Source: Propioniciclava sinopodophylli
Lineage (GTDB): Bacteria > Actinomycetota > Actinomycetes > Propionibacteriales > Propionibacteriaceae
Direction: 5' to 3'
Length of the DNA: 64,000 nucleotides
Assembly: GCF_004324755.1 (NCBI RefSeq)
Contig: NZ_SDMQ01000013.1
Coordinates: 21,466-85,465 of the forward strand
Under the pieces are notes generated by a model. That model ran no database searches. It was given only the letters and a program-made list of their open reading frames with translations, and had not been told where the DNA came from. Numbering within the stretch: position 1 is the stretch's first letter; each line of letters opens with the position of its first letter. This document shows, in pieces, positions 35,677 to 44,891 of this stretch. The position numbers and the translations under genes were made by a program.

Positions 35677-36633
35677 TCACTCCTCGTCGTCGGTGTGGAC
35701 GCCCGCCAGCCGGAAGGCGTCCCTGGCCGCGCCGAGCAGCGCGGCGTTGTTGCGTTGGGTGGCCCGCTTGACCTGCACGCCGCGCAGGGCCTCCGGGACG
35801 CCGTCACGCAGTTCGTCGGTCATGGCCGTCCACCACGCGGACTTCGGCGCCGGCACGCCGCCGCCCAGCACGATCACCTCGGGGTCGAGCGCGAGCACCA
35901 GCCACGACAGCACGCGCCCCACCCGGCGTCCGAGCGTCCGGACGACCCGGTCGGCGAGCTCGTCGCCCTCGCGGGCCAGCGCCATCACATCCTGGCCGCG
36001 CGCGGCGGGGGCACCACCACCCAGCGCACGGTAGGTGCGCAGGATCGCAGGCCCGGCGGCCACGTGCTCGAACAGGTGCGGCCCCGGTCCCTCGACGAGA
36101 CCGTCCGCCAGGTCGAGACGCAGGCTGCCCACCTCGCCGGCCATGTGATGCGTCCCACGCATCACCTGCCCATCGCGGCAGAAGGCCGCACCGATCCCGG
36201 TGCCGACCGCGAGCATGAGCATCGAGGACGCCCCCGCCCCGGCCCCGCGCCAGCACTCGCCCACGGCGTGGGCGTCCACGTCGTTCTGCACGTGGATCGG
36301 CAGGTCGGACGCCCACGGCAACCGCGCGCGCAGCCCCGCGACCACGTCGGTGCCTCGCCACCCGGTGACGGTGTCGGTCGCCGAGACGACAACCCCCCGG
36401 TCGACGTCGATGGCCCCGGCCGCACCGATGCCGATCCCGGCCACGGCGTCCGCCGCGACGCGCTCGCGGCACGAGTCGAGCGCCCGCGCCATCACGTCGA
36501 GCATCGCGTCGGCCCCCTCGTGGGCGGGCGTCGGCAGCTTCACCTTGGGCAGGACGAGCGCACCCGAAGCGTCCACCACGGTGGCCGCGGTCTTGGTGCC
36601 GCCGAGGTCGACGGCGATCGCGAGGGGCGACAT
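35677..36633 (-). CDS. nanK: ROK-family N-acetylmannosamine kinase
   Basis: A 318-residue ROK sugar kinase. The ATP-binding DLGGTKTA is at residues 9-16, the catalytic Asp is in QNDVDAHAVGE (near residue 118), and the ROK-type Gly-rich VGTGIGAAF and HHMAGEVGSLRL regions follow. The full cysteine-rich zinc motif of many ROK proteins is not evident. It phosphorylates ManNAc released by NanA. Its ATG overlaps the nanA stop (TGATG) and its stop lies 2 bp before the nanE start, so the three genes are translationally coupled. Confidence 0.92.
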   Translation of the reverse strand: MSPLAIAVDLGGTKTAATVVDASGALVLPKVKLPTPAHEGADAMLDVMARALDSCRERVAADAVAGIGIGAAGAIDVDRGVVVSATDTVTGWRGTDVVAGLRARLPWASDLPIHVQNDVDAHAVGECWRGAGAGASSMLMLAVGTGIGAAFCRDGQVMRGTHHMAGEVGSLRLDLADGLVEGPGPHLFEHVAAGPAILRTYRALGGGAPAARGQDVMALAREGDELADRVVRTLGRRVGRVLSWLVLALDPEVIVLGGGVPAPKSAWWTAMTDELRDGVPEALRGVQVKRATQRNNAALLGAARDAFRLAGVHTDDEE

Positions 36634-37547
36634 CAGATCAGGCCGACCTCGCGCACGATCGCCACGATACCGGCGACCTCGTCGTCCGACAGGGCCTCGA
36701 TCGGGGCTGGCATGGTGGCCGACGTGATCACCCCCAGCGCGGCGCAGGCGGCCTTGAAGGCGCCGATCCCGCCGGCGTCGCCGGAGCGTCCCTGCGGCAC
36801 GAACGCGATCTCGAAGAGGCGGTTGATGCGGTCCTGCTCGGTGCGGGCGGCGTCCCAGTCGCCGCGCTCGGCGGCGTTGAACATCCGCACGTAGCCGGCG
36901 GGGTCGACGTTCGCCAGGCCCGGCACGCAGCCGTCGGCGCCCAGCAGCAGCATGCCGTCGCAGACGACCTCGTGGCCGGTCGAGACCGACAGCGGCGAAC
37001 CGGCGGCGCGGTTGGCGTCCACCAGCCGGCGGAAGCCGACGTCGTCACCGGAGGAGTCCTTGACCCCGGCGATGACGCCCTCGCGGCCCAGCTGGACGAG
37101 CATGTCGCGGGCGAGCTTGGCCGGGCCGCGCACGGGCACGTCGTAGGCGATCACGGGAATCGACACCGACGCGGCGACGATCCGGAAGTGCTCGGCGATC
37201 TCGGCGGCGTTGTTCAGCGCGTAGAGCGGCGCGGTAACGACGACGGCGGCGGCGCCCAGCGCCTCGGCGCGGCGGGCCTGCTCGGCGATGCGGCGGGCGG
37301 TGAGGTCGGGCGTCCCCACGACCACGGGCACGCGTCCGGCGGTGGTGGCGACGACGCGCTCGACGACGGTGTCCCGCTCGGCGTCGGTCAGGTAGGCCAC
37401 CTGGCCGGAGCTGCCGAGCACGAACAGGCCGTGGACACCGCCGGCGAGCAGGTGCTCGACCAGGCGGTCGAGGCTGTCGAGATCGAGGGAGCCATCGGGG
37501 TGGAAGGGAGTGAGAAGGGGCGGGATGATGCCGCGCAGGATGGACAT
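36633..37547 (-). CDS. nanA: N-acetylneuraminate lyase (DapA/NanA family)
   Basis: A 304-residue class I aldolase. The Schiff-base lysine is K163 in VIAGVKDSSG, and the catalytic Tyr is in IAYDVPVRG (near residue 135). The substrate loop is GSSGQ rather than the common GSTGE. It splits N-acetylneuraminate into ManNAc and pyruvate. Family sequence alone would also allow a dihydrodipicolinate synthase or related aldolase, but coupling to nanK and nanE and the transporter fix the role. The start lies 9 bp after the upstream ABC ATPase gene. Confidence 0.9.
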   Translation of the reverse strand: MSILRGIIPPLLTPFHPDGSLDLDSLDRLVEHLLAGGVHGLFVLGSSGQVAYLTDAERDTVVERVVATTAGRVPVVVGTPDLTARRIAEQARRAEALGAAAVVVTAPLYALNNAAEIAEHFRIVAASVSIPVIAYDVPVRGPAKLARDMLVQLGREGVIAGVKDSSGDDVGFRRLVDANRAAGSPLSVSTGHEVVCDGMLLLGADGCVPGLANVDPAGYVRMFNAAERGDWDAARTEQDRINRLFEIAFVPQGRSGDAGGIGAFKAACAALGVITSATMPAPIEALSDDEVAGIVAIVREVGLI

Positions 37548-37556
37548 GTCAGAGCC

Positions 37557-38468
37557 TCACAGAAGGGACGGGACGGCACCCAGCAGCGTGCGGGTGTAGT
37601 CGTGGGACGGGTGGTTGAAGAGCTGCTCGGTGGGGCCGGTCTCGACGATCTGGCCGGCGAACATGACCGCCATGCGGTCGGAGACGTAGCGCACCGTGGA
37701 GATGTCGTGGCTGATGAAGACCATGCCCAGCCCCAGTTCGTCCTTGAGGTCGGTCAGCAGGTTGAGCACCTGGGCGCGGACCGAGACGTCGAGGGCCGAG
37801 GTGGGCTCGTCGGCGACGATGATGTCCGGCTCGAGGGCCAGCGCGCGGGCGATGGCGACGCGCTGCCGCTGGCCGCCCGAGATCTGGCGGGGCAGGACGT
37901 CGAGCGCCGACAGCGGGAGGCCGACCAGCCCGAGCAGGCGCTTGACGCGCTCCTCGCGCTCGTCCTCGGTGCCGATGCCGTGCACCGTGAGCGGGTCGAT
38001 CAGCTGCTCGCGGACGAGCATGCGCGGGTTGAGCGCGGTGGCCGGGTCCTGGAACACGACCGACACCGCGCGGCCCAGCTCGCGCCGCGACGCCGCGTCG
38101 TAGCCGAGCGGACGCCCGCGGAACAGCACCTCGCCCTGCGTGGGCCGCTGCAGGCCCACCAGCACGCGGGCCAGGGTCGACTTGCCACAGCCCGACTCGC
38201 CGACGATGCCGACGGTCTCGCCGCGGGAGACCTGGAAGTCGACGTCGTTGACGGCGTGCACGGTGCCGGGCTTGAACAGCCCGCCGGTACGCGTCCTGTG
38301 GATGACGTGGACGCCCTTGAGCTGCAGCGTCGGCGCCCCGGCGACCGGCGTGTGCGAGCGGACGTCGGCGTCGGATGCCGGGGCGGTCGACGGGCCGTCG
38401 GCAGGCACGGACAGCGCGGCGTGGCCCGGGGGCAGCCCGGTGCCGGACAGCGGTGCGGAGTCGGTCAT
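37557..38468 (-). CDS. Oligopeptide-type ABC transporter ATPase (OppF-like)
   Basis: A 303-residue ABC ATPase: Walker A GESGCGKST, signature ISGGQRQRV, Walker B DIIVADEPTS, H-loop ISHDIS. It ends with the C-terminal extension typical of OppF/DppF. A 45-residue Pro/Ser/Ala-rich N-terminal tail precedes the domain. It energises the transporter encoded by the two upstream genes together with the binding protein at 41663-43288. The location in the sialic-acid operon implies import of sialic acid or sialosides. Its ATG overlaps the end of the preceding fusion gene by 4 bp. Confidence 0.92.
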   Translation of the reverse strand: MTDSAPLSGTGLPPGHAALSVPADGPSTAPASDADVRSHTPVAGAPTLQLKGVHVIHRTRTGGLFKPGTVHAVNDVDFQVSRGETVGIVGESGCGKSTLARVLVGLQRPTQGEVLFRGRPLGYDAASRRELGRAVSVVFQDPATALNPRMLVREQLIDPLTVHGIGTEDEREERVKRLLGLVGLPLSALDVLPRQISGGQRQRVAIARALALEPDIIVADEPTSALDVSVRAQVLNLLTDLKDELGLGMVFISHDISTVRYVSDRMAVMFAGQIVETGPTEQLFNHPSHDYTRTLLGAVPSLL

Positions 38469-40543
38469 CGCTGGGCCTCCTCGGTGTAGGCGGAGTCGGG
38501 GTGGGCCGCGTAGCGGTGCCCGGTGTCGGAGACGGCGACCATCGCGGGCCGGACGTCGAGGCCGACGGTCGGGTGCGACGAGCGCGGGGCGAACCGGTCG
38601 CCCTTGACGAACTCGCGCGGGCTGGGCACGACGCCGGGCACCTGGTGCAGGCGGCCGGAGCCGGACTCGATCGACAGCACCGCGCCCAGCAGGCCGCGGG
38701 TGTACTCGTGGCGCGGATCGGTGAGGATCTCCAGCGTGGGGCCGGTCTCGACGACCTGGCCTGCGTACATGACGGTGATCCGGTGGGCGACCGACGCGAC
38801 GAGCGCGAGGTCGTGCGACACGAACACCATCGCGAAGCCGAGCTTGGTGCGCAGTTCGTTCAGCAGGTCGACGACCTGCTTCTGCACGGTCACGTCCAGC
38901 GCGGTGGTCGGTTCGTCGGCGATGACCAGCTTGGGGTTGCGGGTCAGGGCCATGGCGATGAGGACGCGCTGGCGCTGGCCACCCGACAGCTCGTGCGGGT
39001 AGGACGCCAGCGTCCGGACCGGGTCGAGGCCCACCAGATTGAGCAGTTCCTCGGCGCTGCGCTGGCCTCCGCGCGAGGTGAGCTGCTTGAACTGCGCCTT
39101 GATGAGCATGGACGGGTTCAGCGAGCTGAGGGCGTCCTGGTAGATCATCGCGATCTCGTGGCCGCGCAGGGCGTTGTGCTCGGAGGGGCTGAGCTTGAGC
39201 AGGTCGACCCCGTTGAACAGGATCTCGCCGGTCAGCTTCGCGGTCGGGGGCAGCAGGCCCATGATCGCCATCGACGTGATCGACTTGCCGCAGCCGGACT
39301 CGCCGACCAGGCCCATCGTCTCGCCGGGGCGCACCTCGAAGGACACGTTGTCGACGATCTCGACGTCGTCGTGGGCGTTGGGGAAGGAGATCGAGAGGTT
39401 CCTGACCTCCAGGAGGGGGGCGGCCGTGGCGTCCGCCCTGGACAGCACGAGCCGGTCGTTGCGGGCCAGCTCGGCGGCCTTGAGGGAGGCCAGCCGCCTC
39501 TGGAGGGTGTCGGCCTGCGCGACGTGCGCGGCGGCGATGCCCGCGGCAGCGCCGGCGCCGCTCATGGACTCCTCGTCGGCCTGCACGTTGACGCGCTTCT
39601 TGATCTTCGGCGAGGCCAGCGAGTCGGTCAGGCCCTCGGACAACACGTTCAGGCTCAGCGTGGTGACGAGGATGAGCAGGCCGGGGAAGAAGGTCGTCCA
39701 CCAGTGGCCCGACAGCAGCAGGATCTTGCCCTCGCTCAGCATGTTGCCCCACGTGGGCGTGTTCACCGAGGTGATGCCGGCGCCGATGAAGGACAGGGAC
39801 GCCTCGAACACGATCGCGTCGGCGACCAGCACGGTGGCGAACACGAGGATCGGCGCGATGCAGTTGCGGGCGACGTGCTTGGCGAGGATCCACCACGTGC
39901 GCGCCCCCATCACCTGGGAGGCGGCGACGTAGTCCTCGCCGAACTGGGCCAGGACGTTGGCGCGGACGACGCGGGTGAGCTGCGGCACGTACAGCAGGGC
40001 GATGGCGATGATGACCACGGGCAGGATCGGCAGGCGCGAGCTGAGCGCGAGCACCAGGACAGCCGCCAGCGCGATGCCGGGGAAGCTCATGATGACGTCG
40101 AGCACGCGCATGAGCACCTCGGAGACCCACCTGCGCGACGTCGCCGCGATCGAGCCGAGGACGGCGGCGACGGCGAGCGCCAGGCCGGTGGCGGCGAGGC
40201 CGACGACGAGCGAGATGCGGGTGCCGTGGACGGCGCGGGAGAAGATGTCGCGGCCGCCGTCGTCCGTGCCGAACCAGAACATCGAGTTCGGGGGCACCGA
40301 GTTGTCGGGGATGACGGTCTTGCCCACGCCGGCGATCTCGACCTCCTGCATGACGACCATGTCGGCCGGCACGAGGCTCGTCGCGTCGGGGGAGTAGGGG
40401 GCGATCACGGGGGCGAAGATCGCGACGAGGGCCATCAGCGTCAGCACGACGACGGCGATCTTGGAGCCGATGGGCAGGGACTTGAAGCCCTGGAACCGCA
40501 GGCCGGGCTGGTGCAGCTTGGTGCGGGAGTCGGCGGACAGCAT
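38465..40543 (-). CDS. Fused ABC permease (DppC-like) and ATPase (DppD-like)
   Basis: A 692-residue fusion. Residues 1-310 form a DppC-type inner-membrane permease (six TM segments; the EAA loop region around EDYVAASQVMGAR). A ~60-residue linker rich in Ala follows, then residues ~370-692 form an ABC ATPase with GESGCGKSI (Walker A), LSGGQRQRV (signature) and KLVIADEPTT (Walker B). Peptide/nickel-type importers usually have these as separate genes. Comparable fusions exist in actinobacterial sialic-acid transporters of the peptide family (SiaEFGI-type in corynebacteria, from memory). The ATG at 40543 overlaps the stop of the DppB-like gene (TGATG). Confidence 0.9.
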   Translation of the reverse strand: MLSADSRTKLHQPGLRFQGFKSLPIGSKIAVVVLTLMALVAIFAPVIAPYSPDATSLVPADMVVMQEVEIAGVGKTVIPDNSVPPNSMFWFGTDDGGRDIFSRAVHGTRISLVVGLAATGLALAVAAVLGSIAATSRRWVSEVLMRVLDVIMSFPGIALAAVLVLALSSRLPILPVVIIAIALLYVPQLTRVVRANVLAQFGEDYVAASQVMGARTWWILAKHVARNCIAPILVFATVLVADAIVFEASLSFIGAGITSVNTPTWGNMLSEGKILLLSGHWWTTFFPGLLILVTTLSLNVLSEGLTDSLASPKIKKRVNVQADEESMSGAGAAAGIAAAHVAQADTLQRRLASLKAAELARNDRLVLSRADATAAPLLEVRNLSISFPNAHDDVEIVDNVSFEVRPGETMGLVGESGCGKSITSMAIMGLLPPTAKLTGEILFNGVDLLKLSPSEHNALRGHEIAMIYQDALSSLNPSMLIKAQFKQLTSRGGQRSAEELLNLVGLDPVRTLASYPHELSGGQRQRVLIAMALTRNPKLVIADEPTTALDVTVQKQVVDLLNELRTKLGFAMVFVSHDLALVASVAHRITVMYAGQVVETGPTLEILTDPRHEYTRGLLGAVLSIESGSGRLHQVPGVVPSPREFVKGDRFAPRSSHPTVGLDVRPAMVAVSDTGHRYAAHPDSAYTEEAQR

Positions 40544-41508
40544 CAGATGCTCCTGATCCGGGGGTTGACCAGCACGTACAGCAGGTCGACCACCAGGTTG
40601 ATGACGATGAACGCGATGGCGACGGTGATCGTCACGCCCTGGACGATGTTCACGTCGTTGCGGGTGATGCCCTGGAAGATGAGCTGGCCCATGCCCTTGA
40701 TGTTGAAGATCATCTCGATGACCACGGCGCCACCCATCAGGTAGCCGACGCGCAGGCCGAGCACCGTGAGCGGGGTGATCAACGCGTTGCGCAGGACGTT
40801 GCGGGCAATCACGACGGGCTTGGGGATGCCGGCACCGATGGCGGTGCGGACGTAGTCCTTGTCGAGCTCCTCGACCATGGCGGTGCGGACGACGCGGGTG
40901 AGTGACCCGGCGACCGGAATGGCGAGGGAGATGGCGGGCAGCGCGATCTGGTTGACGTAGCCGGCCGGGTCCTGGCTGAACGGGACCCAGTCGTTGACCA
41001 GCGCCGGGAAGGTGCCGGTGCCGCCGGGCACGGTGGAGAACGCCTGGATCAGCAGCAACGCCAGCCAGAAGGACGGGGTGGCGAGGCCTGCGATCGACAG
41101 GACGCGGATCACCTGGTCGGGCCACTGGTCGCGGTAGAGGGCGGCGACGACGCCGAGCACCAGCGCGAACACGACGGCGATGATCAGGCCGATGAACGTC
41201 AGCTGCAGCGTGATCGGGAAGCTCTCGGCGACCATCTGCGTGATCGGGACGCCGGTGAACGACTGGCCGAGGTCGCCCTGCACCAGCATGGCGAGGTAGC
41301 GGCCGAGACGGACGAGCACGGGATCGTCGAGGCCGTTGGCGACGCGGTAGGCCTCCAGCGCCTCGAGCGAGGCGGACTCGCCCAGCGCCAGGCGTGCCGG
41401 GTCGGCCGTGGACAGCGACATCACGAAGAAGACCAGCAACGTCACGCCCAGGACCATGATCGGCATCGCCAGCAGGCGGCGTCCGAGCAGGCGGAACAGG
41501 TTGGACAC
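40543..41508 (-). CDS. ABC transporter permease (DppB-like)
   Basis: A 321-residue inner-membrane permease of the peptide/opine/nickel family with six TM segments, an N-terminal LLGRRLLAMPIMVLGVTLLV helix and the cytoplasmic EAA-type loop around DYVRTAIGAGIPKPVV. It pairs with the permease half of the following fusion protein to form the import channel. It starts 154 bp after the binding-protein stop, with a hairpin between them that may reduce expression relative to the binding protein. Confidence 0.93.
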   Translation of the reverse strand: MSNLFRLLGRRLLAMPIMVLGVTLLVFFVMSLSTADPARLALGESASLEALEAYRVANGLDDPVLVRLGRYLAMLVQGDLGQSFTGVPITQMVAESFPITLQLTFIGLIIAVVFALVLGVVAALYRDQWPDQVIRVLSIAGLATPSFWLALLLIQAFSTVPGGTGTFPALVNDWVPFSQDPAGYVNQIALPAISLAIPVAGSLTRVVRTAMVEELDKDYVRTAIGAGIPKPVVIARNVLRNALITPLTVLGLRVGYLMGGAVVIEMIFNIKGMGQLIFQGITRNDVNIVQGVTITVAIAFIVINLVVDLLYVLVNPRIRSI

Positions 41509-41627
41509 GGTGGATCGCTCCTAGCGAAGGGGGGACTCATCGAGGGCGACGGCGGCTACGCCAACGGGTCGCCGTCGACCCGGATGAATCACACCTCGGG
41601 TGGTGTGGGGTGGGGTGAGGAGGGGGC

Positions 41628-41657
41628 GAGGGGGCGCCGCACGGGCAGCGCCCCCTC
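41628..41657 (-). terminator. Attenuating hairpin after the binding-protein gene
   Basis: A perfect 10-bp stem GAGGGGGCGC / GCGCCCCCTC with a 10-nt loop, 6 bp past the stop. The same-strand transporter genes continue downstream, so it may act as an mRNA stabiliser or partial terminator. Confidence 0.6.
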
Positions 41658-41662
41658 CCGGA

Positions 41663-43288
41663 TCACTTGGTGGAGCCGACGCCGACGAACGACAGGCCGG
41701 TGACCGCGATCGGCTTGAAGTCGACCAGCGTCTCCGGGTCGAACGCGGTGGGGGACTTGCGGTGGAAGATCGGGTAGAGCGGCACGTTTTCGGCCACCAC
41801 GTCGAAGATCTCGTGCCACGCGGCCTTCTGGGCGTCACCCGTGGCGGCCGCGGCCGTCGCGAGCAGTTCCTGCACCTTGGTGTAGGACTCCTGGCCCTTC
41901 CAGTGCATGCGGGAGTCGGTCCAGGTGTCCCCGGCATACCACCAGCGGAGCAGCAGGTCGGCGTCGTCTCCGAAGACCGAGGGGTCGCCGGGGGCGATGA
42001 CGATGTCGAACGCCTCGGGCTTGCCGTCGATGGTGCCGTAGACGTCGGAGGAGGCCTTCTCCTCGTAGTTCACGGTCAGACCGACGGCCTCCAGGGACTC
42101 CTTGATCATCGGGCGCACGGCGGCGAACCAGCCGTGGTTCGACGCGAGGACGCGGACCTCCTTGAGGCCGGTCTCGGCGAGCAGCGCCTTCGCCTGGTCG
42201 GCCTTGCCGACCCACTGGGACGCGGCCTGCTTGTAGGCGGGGTGCTCCTTGTGCACGAAGGACGTCGACGGGGTCGCGAGGTCGGACATGCCGACCTTGC
42301 AGATCTTGTCGTAGTCCAGCGCGGCCATGACGGCCTGGCGGTTCTTGACCTCGGCCATCGGGCCGGTGCCGCAGTTGAACATCGCGAACAGCAGGCCGAA
42401 GCCCTGCTCGGCGGCGACCGACTTGGTGGACGCCAGCGTGGCCAGGTTGGCGGCCGGGACGGAGTCGATGGCCTGGACCGAATCCGAGGTCAGCGCGTTG
42501 GTGCGGGTGGAGTCGTCAGGGATGACCTGCCACTCCATGGTCTTGACGCGTGCCGGGTACTGGCCCTTGTAGTCGTCGAACTTCTCGAAGACCAGCTTCT
42601 GGGAGGCCGCACCGTTGTCGGTCATCTTGTAGGGGCCCGAGCCGATCGGGTTCAGGTCGAACGCCTTGGCGTCCGCCTCGACCTTGACCTTGGGGACGAT
42701 CTTGACGACCGAGAGGCGTTCGCCGACCAGCGAGAAGGGGTACTTCAGCTTCACGGTGACCGTCGTGTCGTCCTTCTTGGTGACGGAGTCCACGAACGCG
42801 ATGAAGGTCGCGTACAGGCTCTTGTTGGCCGGGTCGAGGACGCGTGCGAAGGAGAACTCGACGTCGTCGGTGGTGACCGGGGAGCCGTCGTGGAACACGG
42901 CGCCGTCACGCAGGGTGACCTCGTAGGTGGTGTCGTCGACCTTCTTGGGCAGGTCCGCACCGAGGGCGGCGTACACCTCGCGGGTGGCGGGGTGGATCTC
43001 GGTCAGGCCCTCCATGGTGTGCCAGTTGGCGGCAAGGGTGAGCGCCGACGACGTGGTCATCGGGTCGTAGCCGTTGGTGCCGAGCTGGTAGCTGATGGCG
43101 GCGGTGATCTTTTCGCCGGTGCCGGCCGTGCCTGCGGTGGGGGCGGCCGAGCCACCCGTGGTCGGGGCGCTGGTCTGCGCCGGCGTCGTGCCACAGGCGG
43201 CGAGCGTGCCGGTCAGCGTGGCGGCGGCGCCCATCGCGCCGACGAGACGAAGGAATCCGCGGCGAGTCGTGCCGGGCAGGTTCTCCAT
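41663..43288 (-). CDS. ABC transporter substrate-binding lipoprotein (SBP family 5)
   Basis: A 541-residue extracytoplasmic binding protein. The N-terminus has twin arginines (TTRRGFLRLVG) and a lipobox ending LAAC, so it is probably Tat-exported and lipid-anchored. A Thr/Gly/Ala-rich tether leads into a DppA/OppA-type fold (EVYAALGADLPKKVDDTTYEVTL region, then WEFS-type and NPIGSGPYKM motifs). It is the first gene of the eight-gene nan operon; operon membership suggests sialic acid as ligand even though the family is mostly peptide-binding. The promoter lies between it and the divergent gntR gene. Confidence 0.92.
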   Translation of the reverse strand: MENLPGTTRRGFLRLVGAMGAAATLTGTLAACGTTPAQTSAPTTGGSAAPTAGTAGTGEKITAAISYQLGTNGYDPMTTSSALTLAANWHTMEGLTEIHPATREVYAALGADLPKKVDDTTYEVTLRDGAVFHDGSPVTTDDVEFSFARVLDPANKSLYATFIAFVDSVTKKDDTTVTVKLKYPFSLVGERLSVVKIVPKVKVEADAKAFDLNPIGSGPYKMTDNGAASQKLVFEKFDDYKGQYPARVKTMEWQVIPDDSTRTNALTSDSVQAIDSVPAANLATLASTKSVAAEQGFGLLFAMFNCGTGPMAEVKNRQAVMAALDYDKICKVGMSDLATPSTSFVHKEHPAYKQAASQWVGKADQAKALLAETGLKEVRVLASNHGWFAAVRPMIKESLEAVGLTVNYEEKASSDVYGTIDGKPEAFDIVIAPGDPSVFGDDADLLLRWWYAGDTWTDSRMHWKGQESYTKVQELLATAAAATGDAQKAAWHEIFDVVAENVPLYPIFHRKSPTAFDPETLVDFKPIAVTGLSFVGVGSTK

Positions 43289-43302
43289 TGAAGTTCTCCT
43301 AG

Positions 43303-43339
43303 ATGTCGGACGTCGGATGTCTGACGTTGTGCCATTATA
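43303..43339. promoter_or_regulatory. Divergent nan promoter with paired GntR operators
   Basis: Two copies of ATGTCNGACGT (43303-43313 and 43317-43327), centres 14 bp apart, each built on GTC-N-GAC as in FadR/NanR-type sites. A perfect TATAAT on the minus strand (43339-43334) lies directly upstream of them, so binding would cover the transcription start of the transporter operon. Confidence 0.75.
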
Positions 43340-43367
43340 GGCAGGTCCAACGTCGAGGGAGCAAGCA

Positions 43368-44072
43368 ATGAAGCCCGATCGTTACCGTGACGGGACGAAC
43401 GTCACGGTGCAGGGGATCAAGGACCTGATCCTGGCCAGGGGCCTGAAGCCCGGCGATCCGATGCCGACCGAGGCCGTCCTCGTCGAGGAACTCGGCGTCT
43501 CGCGCTCCAGCATCCGCGAGGCCGTCCGCACCCTGGTGGCACTCGACATCCTCGAGGTGCGCCACGGCACCGGCACCTTCGTGGGCAAGCTGTCGCTGCG
43601 GCCGCTGGTGGAGGGGATGGTGTTCCGCGGCGTCCTGATGCCCGGCGACGAGAACGCCATGCTGCGCGAGATCGTGGAGGTGCGGACGGGGCTCGACATG
43701 AGCCTCGCGCCCCAGATCGTCGAGCGGCTCTCCCATGGCGACGCGGACGACCTGCGCGCGTGCGTGGAGCAGATGAAGGAGCGCGCGGCCCGCAACGAGC
43801 CGTTCCCCGAGGAGGACCGGATCTTCCACCTCCAGCTCGCCCAGCGCCTGGGCAACGCCCTCTACGGCCAGCTCGTCGCCGCCTTCTGGGACATCCACAT
43901 GACCGTCGGCCCCTCGCTCGGCGCCGCCCCGCAGCGCGAGCTGAACGCCACCGCGCTGGCGCACGAGCGCATGCTCGATGCCGCCCTCGCCGGCGATCTG
44001 GCCGAATACCAGGACGCCGTGCACGCCCATTACGAACCCATCCTGCGCATGCTCACCTCGTGGGCGTCCTGA
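43368..44072 (+). CDS. GntR/FadR-family regulator, NanR-like
   Basis: A 234-residue protein. The N-terminal winged helix (PTEAVLVEELGVSRSSIREAVRTLVALDILEVRHGTGTFV region) is followed by an FCD-type all-helical effector domain containing RTGLDMSLAPQIVERL and the metal-site histidines (HLQLAQ, HERMLDAAL, AHYEP). It probably represses the cluster and releases DNA when a sialic-acid pathway intermediate (Neu5Ac or an amino-sugar phosphate) binds. Its likely sites are the paired ATGTCNGACGT motifs 40-65 bp upstream. It is co-oriented with nagB, 19 bp downstream. Confidence 0.9.
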   Translation: MKPDRYRDGTNVTVQGIKDLILARGLKPGDPMPTEAVLVEELGVSRSSIREAVRTLVALDILEVRHGTGTFVGKLSLRPLVEGMVFRGVLMPGDENAMLREIVEVRTGLDMSLAPQIVERLSHGDADDLRACVEQMKERAARNEPFPEEDRIFHLQLAQRLGNALYGQLVAAFWDIHMTVGPSLGAAPQRELNATALAHERMLDAALAGDLAEYQDAVHAHYEPILRMLTSWAS

Positions 44073-44091
44073 CCCGGTAAGGATTCACTCC

Positions 44092-44886
44092 ATGGAAATC
44101 ATCATCTGCCCCGACGGCGACGAGGTCGCCCGTGTCGCCGCCGAGACCGTCGCCCAGGTGTGCTGGCGCGTCGGCCCGGACGTCGTTCTCGGCGTGGCCA
44201 CCGGGTCCTCCCCGCTCGCCCTGTACCGCGACCTCGCGGCGCTGGTGTCCGCGGGCAAGGTCGACCTGTCGGGCGCCTCGGCGTTCGCCCTCGATGAGTA
44301 CGTCGGGCTCCCCGAGGGGCACCCCGAGTCGTACGCCGAGGTGATCCGCCGCACCGTGACCGAGCCGCTGGGCCTCGACCCCGCCCGGGTGCGCGTGCCG
44401 GACGGCCGCGCCGACGACATCGAGGAGGCCTGCGAGCGGTACGAGCTGGCCATCCGGGACGCCGGGGGCGTGGACATCCAGATCCTCGGCATCGGCGCCA
44501 ACGGCCACATCGGCTTCAACGAGCCGTCGTCGTCGCTGTCCTCCCGCACGCGGATCAAGACCCTCACACCGAAGACCCGCGCGGACAACGCCCGCTTCTT
44601 CGACTCCCTCGACCAGGTTCCGGTGCACTGCCTCACCCAGGGTCTGGGCACGATCCTGGACGCCGACGAGGTGGTCCTCGTCGCGCAGGGCGCGAGCAAG
44701 GCGGACGCCGTCGCCGCCATGGTCGAGGGCCCCGTTTCGGCCAGCTGCCCCGGTTCGATCCTGCAGACCCACCAGTACGCGACGATCGTCGTCGACGAGG
44801 CCGCGGCCTCCAAGCTCGCCAACCACGAGTACTACCGCTGGGCCTACGCCAACAAGCCCGCCTGGCAGGGCTTCGGACAGGACTGA
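44092..44886 (+). CDS. nagB: Glucosamine-6-phosphate deaminase
   Basis: A 264-residue isomerase/deaminase converting GlcN-6-P to fructose-6-P and ammonia. Conserved blocks: GVATGSSPLALYRDL, FALDEYVGLP, GIGANGHIGFNEP, and the active-site lid region around LTPKTRADNARFF. The ATG at 44092 follows AAGGA. It is the middle gene of the gntR-nagB-nagA operon and the last step before glycolysis for sialic-acid carbon. Confidence 0.96.
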   Translation: MEIIICPDGDEVARVAAETVAQVCWRVGPDVVLGVATGSSPLALYRDLAALVSAGKVDLSGASAFALDEYVGLPEGHPESYAEVIRRTVTEPLGLDPARVRVPDGRADDIEEACERYELAIRDAGGVDIQILGIGANGHIGFNEPSSSLSSRTRIKTLTPKTRADNARFFDSLDQVPVHCLTQGLGTILDADEVVLVAQGASKADAVAAMVEGPVSASCPGSILQTHQYATIVVDEAAASKLANHEYYRWAYANKPAWQGFGQD

Positions 44887-44891
44887 TCGCC

